Shown: positions 7,473 through 17,759, counted from the stretch's first letter. The stretch is 64,000 bases of DNA from CAWIKY01 sp963836905 (GCA_963836905.1 CAWIKY010000006.1:1240001-1304000); one strand, 5' to 3'. Program-made: numbers and translations. Notes: a model not told the origin generated them from the sequence alone.

Positions 7473-10418
7473 TCAGGCAGTTGAACGGGATTTCTTCGTG
7501 GAATTCACCTTCTTGGCGGCAGGTTCATCCTTTGAGGTAGAGCTACGCGACAGTCGTCGCTCCTCATGCCGTCTGAATGTCTGCGCAAGAAACTTTCCGG
7601 TCCAGCTTTCTGAGGTTTTTGCAACGTCTTCCGGTGTACCTTCGGCCACGATACGTCCGCCGCCATCGCCGCCTTCCGGACCAAGATCTAGTACCCAATC
7701 CGCCGTCTTGATCACGTCCAGATTGTGTTCGATCACCACCACGGTATTGCCGTTGTCCACAAGCTCGTGAAGCACTTCCAGCAACTTACGGACATCTTCG
7801 AAGTGCAGGCCGGTTGTTGGCTCATCAAGGATGTAAAGTGTCCTGCCGGTAGCCCGTTTTGCCAACTCCTTGGCGAGTTTCACACGCTGCGCCTCTCCTC
7901 CAGACAGAGTCGTCGCTTGCTGGCCGACCTTGATGTAGGAGAGCCCAACCCGGTTCAACGTCTCCATCCGGGTTCGGATGGCCGGTACAGCTGCGAAAAA
8001 CCCTTCCGCTTCTTCCACCGTCATGTCGAGTACATCCGCGATCGACTTGCCCTTGTAGAGAACCTCAAGTGTCTCGCGATTGTACCGCTTTCCCTTGCAG
8101 ACATCGCAGGTGACGTAGACGTCCGGCAGAAAGTGCATCTCGATCTTGAGGACACCGTCACCTTGGCAGGCTTCGCATCGTCCCCCCTTCACGTTGAACG
8201 AGAACCGGCCGGGCTTGTAACCGCGTTGTTTGGACTCCGGCAATCCAGCAAACCAGTCACGGATAGGGCCGAAGGCTCCTGTATAAGTCGCCGGATTAGA
8301 CCTTGGCGTTCGTCCGATCGGCGACTGGTCGATATCGATGACCTTGTCGAGATGCTCGAGACCATCGATGGATTCGTATGGTGCCGGGACCGCCTGCGCT
8401 TTCATCAAACGACGTGAAAGAACGCGCTGCAACGTCTCGATGATCAGGGTCGACTTTCCGCCGCCCGACACACCCGTGACACAAGTGAATGTTGCAAGCG
8501 GGATGGTCGCATCAACATTTTGCAGATTATTTCCGCGTGCGCCCTTCAAGGTTATGGACTTGGTTTTCTTCGTCCAGCGGCGTTTTACGGGGATCGGTAT
8601 TTCGCGGCGGCCCGACAAATAATCTCCGGTCAAACTCTTCGGGTCCGCGATAACATCCTCTGCCGACCCCGCAGACACGACCTCGCCGCCGTGAATACCG
8701 GCCGCTGGGCCCATATCGATGACATAGTCTGCCGTCAGTATGGCATCCTCGTCATGTTCAACTACGAGGACCGAGTTCCCGAGGTCACGAAGCCGTTTCA
8801 GGGTTTCAAGCAAGCGCTCGTTGTCACGCTGGTGCAGTCCGATACTGGGTTCGTCCAGAACGTACAGGACCCCCGTCAAGCCGGAGCCAATCTGACTCGC
8901 CAAGCGGATACGCTGGCTTTCGCCGCCGGAAAGGGTTCCGGAGCTTCGCGCCATGGACAGATAATCGAGCCCCACATCATTGAGAAATTTCAGGCGGTCG
9001 CGGATTTCTTTCAGGATACGCGAGGCAATTTCCTTCTGCTGCGGGGTCAAGGTTGCTTCAATGCTGTCGAACCAGTCTGCAGCATCCTTTATGGAGACAT
9101 TGGCAGCGGTCGAAATGTCTTTGCCGGCAACTCTGACAGCGAGCGCTTCAGGTTTGAGCCTGAGACCTCCACACGCCTGGCATGGCTGTGCAGACTGATA
9201 CTTGCCAACCTCGTCGCGGACCCAGCTGGAATCGGTTTCGCGCCAGCGACGCTCGAGGTTGGGAATAACGCCTTCGAACGGCTTCGATACTTCATAGCGA
9301 CGCATACCGTCATCATAGACAAATTTTACGTCTTCACCGCCGGTGCCATACAGAATGATCTGCTGCACTTTCTCCGCGAGGTCTTTCCATTCGGTAGAGA
9401 GCTTGAAATCATAGGCCTTGCCGAGTGCCTGAAGCGTCTGGGTCTGATAGGGCGATGTCGTCCGCGACCAGGGCGCTATCGCGCCGTCGGACAGCGTCCT
9501 GTCGCGTTCCGGCACCACCAGATCAGCGTCCACTTTCAACTGCTCGCCCAGACCGTCGCAGGTCGGGCAGGCTCCAAAAGGATTGTTGAAAGAGAAGAGG
9601 CGCGGTTCGATTTCAGGGATGGTGAAGCCTGAGACGGGGCACGCGAATTTGGCACTGAAAACGGTCCGTTCGGGCGTTTTGCCGTCCTCATCAGCGTCCG
9701 CCGCATCGGCAAAGGCGATCCCGTCTGCAAGATCCAGCGCAGTCTCGAAGCTTTCTGCCAGTCTCTGTTCCATTCCCTCGCGCACAGCGATCCGATCGAC
9801 CACCACGTCGATATCGTGCTTGAGTTTCTTGTCCAGAACCGGCGGGTCCTCCAGATCGTGGAAAGTCCCATCGACCTTCACGCGCTGAAAGCCCTTTTTC
9901 AGCAACTCGGCAAATTCCTTGCGATACTCTCCTTTCCGGCTGCGAATCATGGGTGCCAGCAGAAACAGGCGCGTTCCCTCCGGCATGGCCATAACGCGGT
10001 CCACCATCTGGCTGACGGTCTGGCTCTCGATGGGCAGCCCCGTGGCAGGCGAATACGGAGTTCCGACACGCGCCCATAACAGCCGCATATAGTCGTAGAT
10101 CTCGGTCACCGTCCCTACAGTAGAGCGTGGATTACGGCTGGTCGTTTTCTGCTCGATCGAGATGGCCGGAGAAAGTCCTTCGATGCTCTCGACATCCGGT
10201 TTCTGCATCAGCTCAAGGAACTGCCGCGCATACGCCGAGAGGCTCTCGACATAACGCCTCTGCCCCTCAGCATAAATCGTATCGAATGCGAGCGAAGACT
10301 TCCCGGACCCGGAAAGACCGGTCAGGACTACCAGCTTGCTTCGCGGAATATCGATGTCGACGTTCTTGAGGTTATGTTCACGCGCGCCGCGCACCCGGAT
10401 AACGTCTAGCTCAGCCAT
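7473..10418 (-). CDS. uvrA: Excinuclease ABC subunit A
   Basis: 981-aa DNA-damage recognition ATPase of nucleotide excision repair. Two ABC ATPase modules: the first has Walker A GLSGSGKSSLAFDTIYAEG and a full LSGGESQRIRLASQIG signature followed by YVLDEPSIGLHQRD; the second has GVSGGGKSTLI, LSGGEAQRVKLAKEL and YILDEPTTGLHFEDV. Two zinc modules are seen as CxxC pairs (CPTCDG region and CEACQGDG / CDVCKGKRYN). Length is a little above the usual ~940-970 because of a Lys/Arg/Ser-rich tail. Divergent from ssb across a 211-bp gap that contains a LexA box, so both are probably SOS induced. Confidence 0.97.
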   Translation of the reverse strand: MAELDVIRVRGAREHNLKNVDIDIPRSKLVVLTGLSGSGKSSLAFDTIYAEGQRRYVESLSAYARQFLELMQKPDVESIEGLSPAISIEQKTTSRNPRSTVGTVTEIYDYMRLLWARVGTPYSPATGLPIESQTVSQMVDRVMAMPEGTRLFLLAPMIRSRKGEYRKEFAELLKKGFQRVKVDGTFHDLEDPPVLDKKLKHDIDVVVDRIAVREGMEQRLAESFETALDLADGIAFADAADADEDGKTPERTVFSAKFACPVSGFTIPEIEPRLFSFNNPFGACPTCDGLGEQLKVDADLVVPERDRTLSDGAIAPWSRTTSPYQTQTLQALGKAYDFKLSTEWKDLAEKVQQIILYGTGGEDVKFVYDDGMRRYEVSKPFEGVIPNLERRWRETDSSWVRDEVGKYQSAQPCQACGGLRLKPEALAVRVAGKDISTAANVSIKDAADWFDSIEATLTPQQKEIASRILKEIRDRLKFLNDVGLDYLSMARSSGTLSGGESQRIRLASQIGSGLTGVLYVLDEPSIGLHQRDNERLLETLKRLRDLGNSVLVVEHDEDAILTADYVIDMGPAAGIHGGEVVSAGSAEDVIADPKSLTGDYLSGRREIPIPVKRRWTKKTKSITLKGARGNNLQNVDATIPLATFTCVTGVSGGGKSTLIIETLQRVLSRRLMKAQAVPAPYESIDGLEHLDKVIDIDQSPIGRTPRSNPATYTGAFGPIRDWFAGLPESKQRGYKPGRFSFNVKGGRCEACQGDGVLKIEMHFLPDVYVTCDVCKGKRYNRETLEVLYKGKSIADVLDMTVEEAEGFFAAVPAIRTRMETLNRVGLSYIKVGQQATTLSGGEAQRVKLAKELAKRATGRTLYILDEPTTGLHFEDVRKLLEVLHELVDNGNTVVVIEHNLDVIKTADWVLDLGPEGGDGGGRIVAEGTPEDVAKTSESWTGKFLAQTFRRHEERRLSRSSTSKDEPAAKKVNSTKKSRSTA

Positions 10419-10484
10419 GAAATCGGATCAGTCTTTGGTTTCGAGAGGAATGCCGTTCAGGGGAAAGCGAGTCGCCGGCAATTG

Positions 10485-10499
10485 GAACATAGCATGAAC
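10485..10499. promoter_or_regulatory. LexA (SOS) box between uvrA and ssb
   Basis: Exact match to the alphaproteobacterial LexA operator GAAC-N7-GAAC (GAAC at 10485 and 10496). It sits 67 bp upstream of the uvrA start and 131 bp upstream of the ssb start, so one operator could control both divergent genes, as reported for uvrA/ssb regions in other bacteria. The rest of the 10419-10629 gap contains no gene. Confidence 0.8.
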
Positions 10500-10629
10500 G
10501 GAATGCTTGACGCCAGCCGTGTCATGTGTCCACGTGATCTAGAAACTAGCGTTGGCCATAGCAAGGGATGCATGGCACGATACGGGCAACCGGGCAGGTT
10601 GCCCGAACGGATATGGAGACGGAACAAAG

Positions 10630-11097
10630 ATGGCGGGCTCAGTAAACAAGGTCATTCTGGTAGGCAATCTGGGGCGCGACCCCGAAATCCGGTCAATGCC
10701 GAGCGGGGGTTCAATCGCTAACCTGAATATCGCGACATCTGAAAGCTGGCGGGACAAGGGTAGCGGTGAGCGCCGCGAGAAGACCGAATGGCACCGCGTC
10801 GTCATTTTTTCCGAAGGGCTCGTCAAAATTGCCGAGCAGTATCTCCGCAAGGGGGCAAAGATCTATATCGAAGGTCAGCTTGAGACGCGCAAATGGCAGG
10901 ACAAGGACGGTCAGGACAAATATACGACCGAGATCGTGCTTCGTAATTACGGCTCGACCCTTCAAATGCTCGATAGTCGCGATGGCGGCGGCGGCGGTGG
11001 GCGTATGGATGACCGGGGATCGGGTGCACCGCGTCAGATGGATGGACCCAAGCAGGACTTCTCGAACCAGGATATGGACGACGAAATTCCTTTCTAG
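10630..11097 (+). CDS. ssb: Single-stranded DNA-binding protein
   Basis: 155-aa SSB. OB-fold from about residue 5 to 112 with family signatures VNKVILVGNLGRDPEIR, EWHRVVIFSEGLVKIAEQYLRKG and YIEGQLETRKWQDKDG; then a flexible Gly/Asp-rich linker and the acidic C-terminal tip MDDEIPF, which recruits repair and replication partners. The start is the ATG at 10630, giving the conserved MAGSVNKV beginning; upstream in-frame codons would add unrelated residues. SOS control is likely from the shared LexA box. Confidence 0.96.
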   Translation: MAGSVNKVILVGNLGRDPEIRSMPSGGSIANLNIATSESWRDKGSGERREKTEWHRVVIFSEGLVKIAEQYLRKGAKIYIEGQLETRKWQDKDGQDKYTTEIVLRNYGSTLQMLDSRDGGGGGGRMDDRGSGAPRQMDGPKQDFSNQDMDDEIPF

Positions 11098-11221
11098 GCA
11101 CCGTCTGCGGCGCGGCTGGACTGCGCCTTCGGTATTTGTCCAGGGAAGAGCTTCCTGCTAGACAGGGGCTCTCTTTCGAGACGTACGATTCCCGCAACAG
11201 GTACAAGGTAGATCCGGTAGC

Positions 11222-14005
11222 ATGGACGAAAAGAATCCGATCAGCGGAGACACCGGTGAGCCGGGCATTGAGCCCGTAACAATCGAAGACGAGCTGCGCC
11301 GCTCTTATCTCGACTACGCTATGAGCGTGATTGTCAGCCGTGCCCTGCCGGATGTGCGGGACGGCCTGAAGCCTGTTCACCGGCGGATCCTGTACGCCAT
11401 GCAGGTTGGCGGTTTCACGGCTGACAAGTCCTATTTCAAATCCGCCCGCGTTGTCGGCGACGTGATCGGTAAATACCACCCGCATGGTGACTCGGCCGTC
11501 TATGACGCTTTGGTTCGCATGACACAGCCTTTCTCCATGGGCTTGCCGCTCATTGATGGTCAGGGAAATTTCGGGTCGATCGACAATGATCCACCGGCAG
11601 CAATGCGATACACCGAATGTCGTCTCGCCAAGCCTGCCGTCCGGCTATTGTCTGACATCGACAAGGACACCGTCGATTATCAGGACAATTACGACGGCAA
11701 GGACCAGGAACCTGTCGTTCTGCCGGCCCAGTTTCCGAACCTGCTGGTGAATGGCGGGGGCGGTATCGCAGTTGGCATGGCCACGAACATCCCGCCTCAC
11801 AATCTGGGCGAGGTTATCGATGCCACGCTCGCGATCATCGACAATCCTGAAATCGACGACGATGAACTGCTTGAGATTATTCCCGGGCCAGACTTTCCCA
11901 CCGGAGCGTTGATACTCGGACAATCAGGGGCCCGGTCGGGGCTTCTAACCGGTCGCGGTTCTGTCGTGATGCGAAGCCGGTCGTTTTTCGAGAAAGTCAA
12001 AAGCGGCCGCGAAGCAATCATCGTGACCGAACTTCCCTATCAGGTGAACAAGGCCAATCTGGTCGAGAAAATTGCCGATCTGGTTCGTGAAAAGCGTGTT
12101 GAGGGCATCGCCGAACTTCGCGACGAAAGCGATCGGACAGGCATACGGGTTGTCATTGAAATCAAGCGGGACGCGTCGGCCGAGGTCGTTTTGAACCAGC
12201 TTCACAGATACTCCGCGCTTCAGACCAGCTTCGGTGTAAATATGCTGGCCTTGAACGGCGGTACGCCGCAGCAGATGACGCTCCGCGGGATTCTTCAAGC
12301 TTTCCTCCGCTTTCGTGAGGACGTCATCGCTCGCCGGACGAAGTTCGAACTGAACAAGGCGCGCAATCGCGCACATGTTCTGGTCGGTCTGGCGCTTGCC
12401 GTTGCAAACATCGATGAAGTCATTCGCATAATTCGCAGCTCGCCCGATACCGCTGCGGCCCGCGAAGCCCTATTGGGCCGTACCTGGCCCGCGTCCGACA
12501 TGGCCCCCTTGATACGCCTGATCGCAGACCGGCGAACAGTCATGTCCGAAGATGGTACGACCCGTTTCTCGGAGGAGCAGGCACGTGCAATCCTCGAACT
12601 GCGTCTCAACCGTCTGACGGGGCTTGGCCGCGATGAGATCGGCGAGGAAGCCCACGGCCTTGCGGACAGAATCAAGGACTATCTCGATATCCTGAGATCA
12701 CGCGATCGCGTACTCGACATCATCCGTACAGAATTGAAAGATGTGCGTGACGCGTTCGCGGTGCCGCGCCGCTCTGAGTTTATCGAGAGCGATCTCGATA
12801 TGGATGACGAAGACCTTATCGAGCGTGAAGACATGGTCGTGACGGTGACTCACGGGGGCTATGTCAAACGCACACCACTTGCGACGTACCGGACCCAGCA
12901 CCGGGGTGGGAAAGGCCGCTCCGGTATGGCGATGAAGGACGAAGACTTCGTCACGCGGCTTTTTGCGGCCAGCACCCATACCGAGATCCTTTTCTTCTCC
13001 TCGACAGGGATGGTCTACAAGCACAAGGTCTGGCGACTTCCACTCGGTTCGCCGCAGTCTCGCGGCAAGGCGCTGGTGAACATTCTGCCGTTGTCCGAAG
13101 GCGAAACCATTGCGAGTGTGATGCCGCTTCCTGAAGACACTAGCGAACGTGAACGCCTCGATGTGATGTTCGCGACCCGCAAGGGCGGGATCCGGAGAAA
13201 CCGGCTGCTCGATTTCGTTCAGGTCAACCGGAACGGCAAGATCGCCATGAAACCGGACGACGACGATGGTATCATCGGCGTTCAAATCTGTACCAGTGGC
13301 GATGATGTACTGCTGACGACGGCTTTGGCCCAATGCATCCGCTTCAGGGTCACAGATGTTCGGGTTTTCTCCGGACGAACCTCGTCCGGCGTCCGCGGTA
13401 TTCGACTGGGCAGCACCGATGAGGTGATTTCTCTTACCATCCTTCGCCATACCGAGGTCACGCCTGCAGAGGCGAGGGCGTATCTGAAATATGCCATTCC
13501 GATGCGCCGCGCTTCCGGTGATGAAGTCGAAGACAGCGAAACCGATATGTCCGCGGAAATCGCATCCGACGATGCGGATGAAGCCGACATCGGTGATGAC
13601 GGCAAGGTGAACCTTTCGCAGGACCGACTAGTTGAACTCGGCGCTGCTGAAGAATTCATTCTGACGGTCACCGATGGCGGTATGGGCAAGCGCGCATCAT
13701 CGTTCGACTACCGGGTCAGCGGTCGCGGCGGCAAGGGGCTGATTGCGCACCGTCTGACTGACGACAACAGGCTGATCGCGTCTTTCCCGGTCGAAGACTC
13801 CGATGATGTCATGATGGTGACAGATGGCGGTCAGGTGATCAGGACTCCGGTCTCACAGGTTCGTGTTGCTGGACGTGCAACACAAGGAGTGCGAATCTTG
13901 CGTACGGCAGCCAGGGAAAAGGTCGTTTCCGTAGAACGGTTGGCCGAGCAGGGTGGTGATAAAGCCGGGGTCGCGGAAGACGATCCGTCATTGCCTGAAG
14001 ATTGA
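11222..14005 (+). CDS. gyrA: DNA gyrase subunit A
   Basis: 927-aa breakage-reunion subunit of gyrase. The N-terminal domain has the catalytic tyrosine in AMRYTECRLAK (Tyr130). The quinolone-determining segment YHPHGDSAVYDALVRM has Ser and Asp at the positions equivalent to E. coli Ser83 and Asp87, the usual sensitive residues. The C-terminal domain carries six beta-pinwheel blades, including the GyrA-box-like QHRGGKGRSG (about residue 560), which marks gyrase rather than topoisomerase IV, and a second GRGGKG near residue 837. An acidic insert (about residues 766-795) lies between blades. Single gene; coaD follows 28 bp later. Confidence 0.97.
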   Translation: MDEKNPISGDTGEPGIEPVTIEDELRRSYLDYAMSVIVSRALPDVRDGLKPVHRRILYAMQVGGFTADKSYFKSARVVGDVIGKYHPHGDSAVYDALVRMTQPFSMGLPLIDGQGNFGSIDNDPPAAMRYTECRLAKPAVRLLSDIDKDTVDYQDNYDGKDQEPVVLPAQFPNLLVNGGGGIAVGMATNIPPHNLGEVIDATLAIIDNPEIDDDELLEIIPGPDFPTGALILGQSGARSGLLTGRGSVVMRSRSFFEKVKSGREAIIVTELPYQVNKANLVEKIADLVREKRVEGIAELRDESDRTGIRVVIEIKRDASAEVVLNQLHRYSALQTSFGVNMLALNGGTPQQMTLRGILQAFLRFREDVIARRTKFELNKARNRAHVLVGLALAVANIDEVIRIIRSSPDTAAAREALLGRTWPASDMAPLIRLIADRRTVMSEDGTTRFSEEQARAILELRLNRLTGLGRDEIGEEAHGLADRIKDYLDILRSRDRVLDIIRTELKDVRDAFAVPRRSEFIESDLDMDDEDLIEREDMVVTVTHGGYVKRTPLATYRTQHRGGKGRSGMAMKDEDFVTRLFAASTHTEILFFSSTGMVYKHKVWRLPLGSPQSRGKALVNILPLSEGETIASVMPLPEDTSERERLDVMFATRKGGIRRNRLLDFVQVNRNGKIAMKPDDDDGIIGVQICTSGDDVLLTTALAQCIRFRVTDVRVFSGRTSSGVRGIRLGSTDEVISLTILRHTEVTPAEARAYLKYAIPMRRASGDEVEDSETDMSAEIASDDADEADIGDDGKVNLSQDRLVELGAAEEFILTVTDGGMGKRASSFDYRVSGRGGKGLIAHRLTDDNRLIASFPVEDSDDVMMVTDGGQVIRTPVSQVRVAGRATQGVRILRTAAREKVVSVERLAEQGGDKAGVAEDDPSLPED

Positions 14006-14032
14006 GACAGGAACGATCTGGGGAGAGAAAAC

Positions 14033-14521
14033 GTGCGGACAGGACTTTACCCGGGGACGTTCGATCCGGTTACCAATGGTCATATGGACATCATAGGTCG
14101 CGCGGTGAAACTGGTCGACAAGCTGGTGATTGGTGTCGCGGCTAACGATGCCAAAGGACCGTTGTTTTCAATCGATGACCGTGTTGACATGGTACGTCAG
14201 GAGACAGGCAAGTTTTCGTCCTTTGCGGAAATCGAGGTGCTGCCATTCCGAAACCTTCTGATGCATTTTGCAGAGAAGTGCGGCGCGCAAGTCATCATTC
14301 GCGGCCTTCGCGCGGTTTCCGATTTCGAGTATGAGTTCCAGATGGTCGCCATGAACCAGAAGCTCAATTCCCATATCGAGACCGTTTTCCTCATGGCCGA
14401 CCCGCAACATCAGGCGGTTGCGTCGAGGCTCGTAAAGGAAATCGCCAAACTTGACGGCGATATCAGTCACTTCGTTACACCCGCCATCGAGAAACGTCTT
14501 TCGGAGACCCTTCGCAAATGA
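14033..14521 (+). CDS. coaD: Phosphopantetheine adenylyltransferase
   Basis: 162-aa enzyme for the fourth step of coenzyme A synthesis (4'-phosphopantetheine plus ATP to dephospho-CoA). The nucleotidyltransferase motif PGTFDPVTNGHMDII, containing the (T/H)xGH signature, is at residues 6-20, and IIRGLRAVSDFEYEFQMA-type residues follow at about 86-103. GTG start preceded by GGGGAGAG. The stop overlaps the start of the next gene (ATGA), implying translational coupling. Confidence 0.96.
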   Translation: MRTGLYPGTFDPVTNGHMDIIGRAVKLVDKLVIGVAANDAKGPLFSIDDRVDMVRQETGKFSSFAEIEVLPFRNLLMHFAEKCGAQVIIRGLRAVSDFEYEFQMVAMNQKLNSHIETVFLMADPQHQAVASRLVKEIAKLDGDISHFVTPAIEKRLSETLRK

Positions 14522-15474
14522 AAACCGGCACTTTCGGACTATCTTCCATCTTTGCTCTGCTTGCGTTCCCGTTCAGCAGTGCCGCAGAACCCGCAACTAT
14601 AACGATGTTCGAGAATTCGGTCGACGACGCCGAAAACTGGCGCGTGGTTAATCCAGAAGATCTGATCCTGTTCGACGTCGTCGATGCCAGCGGCGCAGAG
14701 CGCGGTAGAATACTTATCGAAGCCGCCCCGTTTGCTGCGCCCGCGCATGTCGAACGGATCCGTACTTTGGCGCGTTCGGGTAAGTATGACGGCACACCCT
14801 TCCACCGCGTTATCAGCGATTTCATGGCCCAGGGCGGCGATATCGAACAGATTGATGAAGTCGGTTCGGGCCTGCCGGATCTCGCCGGAGAGTTCGCTTT
14901 CAGACGTGACCCGGCAGAGATGCCGCTTGATTCCACGCTCGACACAAAATTTGCGACGGCGGGGTACTATCAGGGGTTTCCGATTGTCAGTGAGTCGCCT
15001 TTGCTGATGGACATTACAGGTGAAACGACAGTCTCTAGCTGGATACCCCATTGTGCGGGCGTTACCTCCATGGCGCGGACGTCCGACCCTGACAGCGCCA
15101 ACAGTCAATTCTTTCTGATGCGGGAAACCAGTCAGCATCTGGACAACGACGCCGGTCGTTATTCCGCTTGGGGACGTGTGATCGAGGGACTGGACGTTGT
15201 ACGATCCATCAAGCGCGGTTCAGATGGTGATAACGGCTCTGTTCAGAACCCCGACATTCTTCGGCGTGCTGTGGTGGTGTCTGATCTTGAAGAAGCTGAA
15301 CGCCCGTCCGTGGTGGTTGAGCGGACCGATGGACCGATGTTTACAGCGAAGATGGCCGTCGTTGGAAATACGAAAGTGGCGGTCTGCGATCTTCCCAAGC
15401 CCCGCACGCTTGTCATGCGCGAAGACCTGGACCGAGGCGACGTCTCTGGAGCGGATGGGTCCGACGGGTCGTAA
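14518..15474 (+). CDS. Secreted cyclophilin-type peptidyl-prolyl isomerase
   Basis: 318 aa. An N-terminal signal peptide (MKTGTFGLSSIFALLAFPFSSAAEP; cleavage expected after SAA near residue 22) predicts a periplasmic location. The cyclophilin domain covers about residues 45-255, with YDGTPFHRVISDFMAQGGD (catalytic Arg in FHRV) and ANSQFFLMRE. A domain insertion between these blocks and a ~60-residue tail are longer than in minimal PpiA. Overlaps coaD by 4 bp and abuts queA (its last base is the A of the queA ATG). Confidence 0.85.
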   Translation: MKTGTFGLSSIFALLAFPFSSAAEPATITMFENSVDDAENWRVVNPEDLILFDVVDASGAERGRILIEAAPFAAPAHVERIRTLARSGKYDGTPFHRVISDFMAQGGDIEQIDEVGSGLPDLAGEFAFRRDPAEMPLDSTLDTKFATAGYYQGFPIVSESPLLMDITGETTVSSWIPHCAGVTSMARTSDPDSANSQFFLMRETSQHLDNDAGRYSAWGRVIEGLDVVRSIKRGSDGDNGSVQNPDILRRAVVVSDLEEAERPSVVVERTDGPMFTAKMAVVGNTKVAVCDLPKPRTLVMREDLDRGDVSGADGSDGS

Positions 15475-16538
15475 TGGATCTCTCAGCCTATGACTTCGAT
15501 CTGCCGGAGTCGTTTATAGCACTGCGTCCTTGTTCTCCGCGGGATGCAAGCCGCCTGCTGGTGGTTCGCGGCGATGGCTCGCTCGAGGATCGTCACTTCC
15601 ATGACTTGCCGGATCTTCTAACCAGCAAGGATCTTCTGGTCGCAAACGACACACGTGTGTTGCCGGCGCATTTACGCGGCGTTCGTCTTGCGCGCGATGA
15701 GACCTCCGTTGCGATAGATATTCAGGTGAATCTGGCCGATGAGGTTTCGCCTGGCATCTGGCGTGCATTAGCGCGACCCGGAAAGCGGCTGCGATCGGGG
15801 GACCGGCTCTCTTTTACCGAAAGCCTGAATGCTATTCTGCATGAAAAGGGCGAGGACGGTGTCGTGTTCATCGACTTCGGATTGCCGCGAGACGCGCTTC
15901 TGCCCCGTCTCGAACAGGTGGGCGCCATGCCGATCCCGCCCTACATCATGCGCCAGCGTGATGTGGATGAGCAGGACAGTGCGGATTATCAAACCCTCTT
16001 CGCGCAGCCTGAGAAAACGGGGTCTGCAGCAGCGCCCACCGCTGGCCTTCATATGACAGATCGCGTGCGTGGGCGTTTGGCCGAGCGCGGAACCGGGCTT
16101 GCCTCTGTTACCTTGCATGTCGGGTTAGGTACGTTCGCACCCTTGAAGCCCGGTAATCTGGAAGAGAACAGGCTTCACGCCGAATATTTCGAGGTGACCG
16201 CTGCCGCGGCCGAAGCGATCCGCGAGCGAAACCCGAGCGGCCGTGTCATACCGATTGGTACAACGGCGCTGCGGACGCTGGAAGCCTGGGTGCGTCAATC
16301 ACCGTCGCGGGCTCCTATGGCCGGAGAGACCGATATCTTTTTGAAGCCTGGAGACGAATTTGAACTGGTTTCAGGTCTCCTGACGAACTTTCATTTGCCG
16401 AAGTCATCGCTTTTCATGCTTGTCTGCGCTTTGATGGGGACGGAGGTGATGCAGGCAGCCTATCGTCATGCCATTTCTTCCGGCTACCGGTTCTATTCCT
16501 ACGGTGACGCGTGTTTGCTATTGCCCGGTAATGGCTGA
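15474..16538 (+). CDS. queA: S-adenosylmethionine:tRNA ribosyltransferase-isomerase
   Basis: 354-aa enzyme that transfers the ribosyl group of SAM to preQ1-tRNA to give epoxyqueuosine. Family blocks: N-terminal YDFDLPESFIALRP, LVANDTRVLPAHLRG, PPYIMR, YQTLFAQPEKTGSAAAPTAGLH and NFHLPKSSLFMLV. Length is typical. The TAATGG start overlaps the preceding gene by 1 bp, and the 3' end overlaps tgt by 8 bp, so both queuosine genes are expressed together. Confidence 0.96.
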   Translation: MDLSAYDFDLPESFIALRPCSPRDASRLLVVRGDGSLEDRHFHDLPDLLTSKDLLVANDTRVLPAHLRGVRLARDETSVAIDIQVNLADEVSPGIWRALARPGKRLRSGDRLSFTESLNAILHEKGEDGVVFIDFGLPRDALLPRLEQVGAMPIPPYIMRQRDVDEQDSADYQTLFAQPEKTGSAAAPTAGLHMTDRVRGRLAERGTGLASVTLHVGLGTFAPLKPGNLEENRLHAEYFEVTAAAAEAIRERNPSGRVIPIGTTALRTLEAWVRQSPSRAPMAGETDIFLKPGDEFELVSGLLTNFHLPKSSLFMLVCALMGTEVMQAAYRHAISSGYRFYSYGDACLLLPGNG

Positions 16539-17667
16539 GTTTCCGTTTCATATCGAAGCAACCCAGGGCAGGGCCCGAAAGGGAAGGCTGGTAACATCGC
16601 GCGGGACAATCCGCACGCCAGCCTTTATGCCTGTTGGTACGGCCGGGACAGTGAAGGCGCTCTATGCCGATCAGGTGAAAGACGCAGGCGCAGACATTCT
16701 GCTCGGCAATACCTACCACCTCATGTTGAGGCCGGGTCCCGAGCGCTTGAAGGTACTTGGTGGGCTGCATTCTTTCATGGGGTGGAACGGGCCAATCCTG
16801 ACAGATTCCGGTGGTTTTCAGGTCTGGTCGTTGTCGGGCTTGCGAAAACTGAACGAGGAGGCCGTCGAGTTCAGGTCTCATATTGATGGCTCGAGCCATG
16901 TCCTGTCTCCGGAGCGCTCGATCGAGATCCAGGCGGACTGCATAGGTGCGGACATCTCGATGCAGCTTGACGAATGCACGAGCTATCCTGTCAGCCATGA
17001 AGACGCACAACGTTCGCTGCAATTGTCGCTTCGTTGGGCGGAGCGTTGCAAGACCGCGTTTGGCACGCGTGACAGGCAGGCCCTGTTTGGAATTGTGCAG
17101 GGCTCGGTCTATCCCGACCTTCGCGAGGAATCGGCGCTCGGCCTGCGCCAGATCGGGTTTGATGGCTATGCAATCGGCGGACTGGCGGTCGGTGAAGGTC
17201 ACGAGCAAATGTGCCAGACGCTCGACGATACAACGTCACACTTGCCTGAAACCCGCCCAAGATACCTGATGGGGGTCGGCAAGCCGATCGATCTTCTTGA
17301 GGCCGTCGCGCGGGGCGTCGACATGTTCGATTGCGTTCTTCCCACCAGGTCCGGCCGTCATGGACAGGCCTGGACGTGGGACGGTCCGGTGAACATCAAG
17401 AATGCGCGTTTCGCCGAAGACAAAAGCCCTCTGGATGAGGCTGTGGCATGTCCGGCCAGCAGGGACTATTCCAGGGCCTATATCCACCACCTCATGAAAG
17501 CTGGCGAATATCTCGGGCCCATGCTTCTTTCGTGGCACAATACGGCATTCTTCCAGGCGCTCATGCAGCGAATGAGGGACGAAATCGAAAGCGGTGGATT
17601 TGCTGAGTTCCATAGTAAATACGCCGCTTTGTGGGCGTCTACACGAACCCTGGAGCGGGGCGGCTAG
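16531..17667 (+). CDS. tgt: Queuine/preQ1 tRNA-ribosyltransferase
   Basis: 378-aa TIM-barrel enzyme that exchanges guanine-34 of GUN-anticodon tRNAs for preQ1. Seen: LTDSGGFQVWSL with the Asp of the active site near residue 90, GIVQGSVYPDLR, and the catalytic DCVLPTRSGRHG near residue 270. The zinc-binding Cys set of the family is partly recognisable (CPASRDYSRAYIHHL has CxxxxxxYSRAY spacing). The ATG at 16531 inside the end of queA gives the conserved EFPFHIEA start. Last gene before tRNA-Lys and the island. Confidence 0.95.
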   Translation: MAEFPFHIEATQGRARKGRLVTSRGTIRTPAFMPVGTAGTVKALYADQVKDAGADILLGNTYHLMLRPGPERLKVLGGLHSFMGWNGPILTDSGGFQVWSLSGLRKLNEEAVEFRSHIDGSSHVLSPERSIEIQADCIGADISMQLDECTSYPVSHEDAQRSLQLSLRWAERCKTAFGTRDRQALFGIVQGSVYPDLREESALGLRQIGFDGYAIGGLAVGEGHEQMCQTLDDTTSHLPETRPRYLMGVGKPIDLLEAVARGVDMFDCVLPTRSGRHGQAWTWDGPVNIKNARFAEDKSPLDEAVACPASRDYSRAYIHHLMKAGEYLGPMLLSWHNTAFFQALMQRMRDEIESGGFAEFHSKYAALWASTRTLERGG

Positions 17668-17759
17668 CCGAATTGCTGCGCGGATTGGCGCACTCTGCAA
17701 CAAGTTGGCTTTCATTCATTGACCCGAAAGGTCTGCGAGTCTATCTACCGCCCTTCTTG

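Noticed and set aside
8520..9632. 370-aa open frame opposite uvrA
   Set aside because: Shadow of uvrA; no family resemblance.
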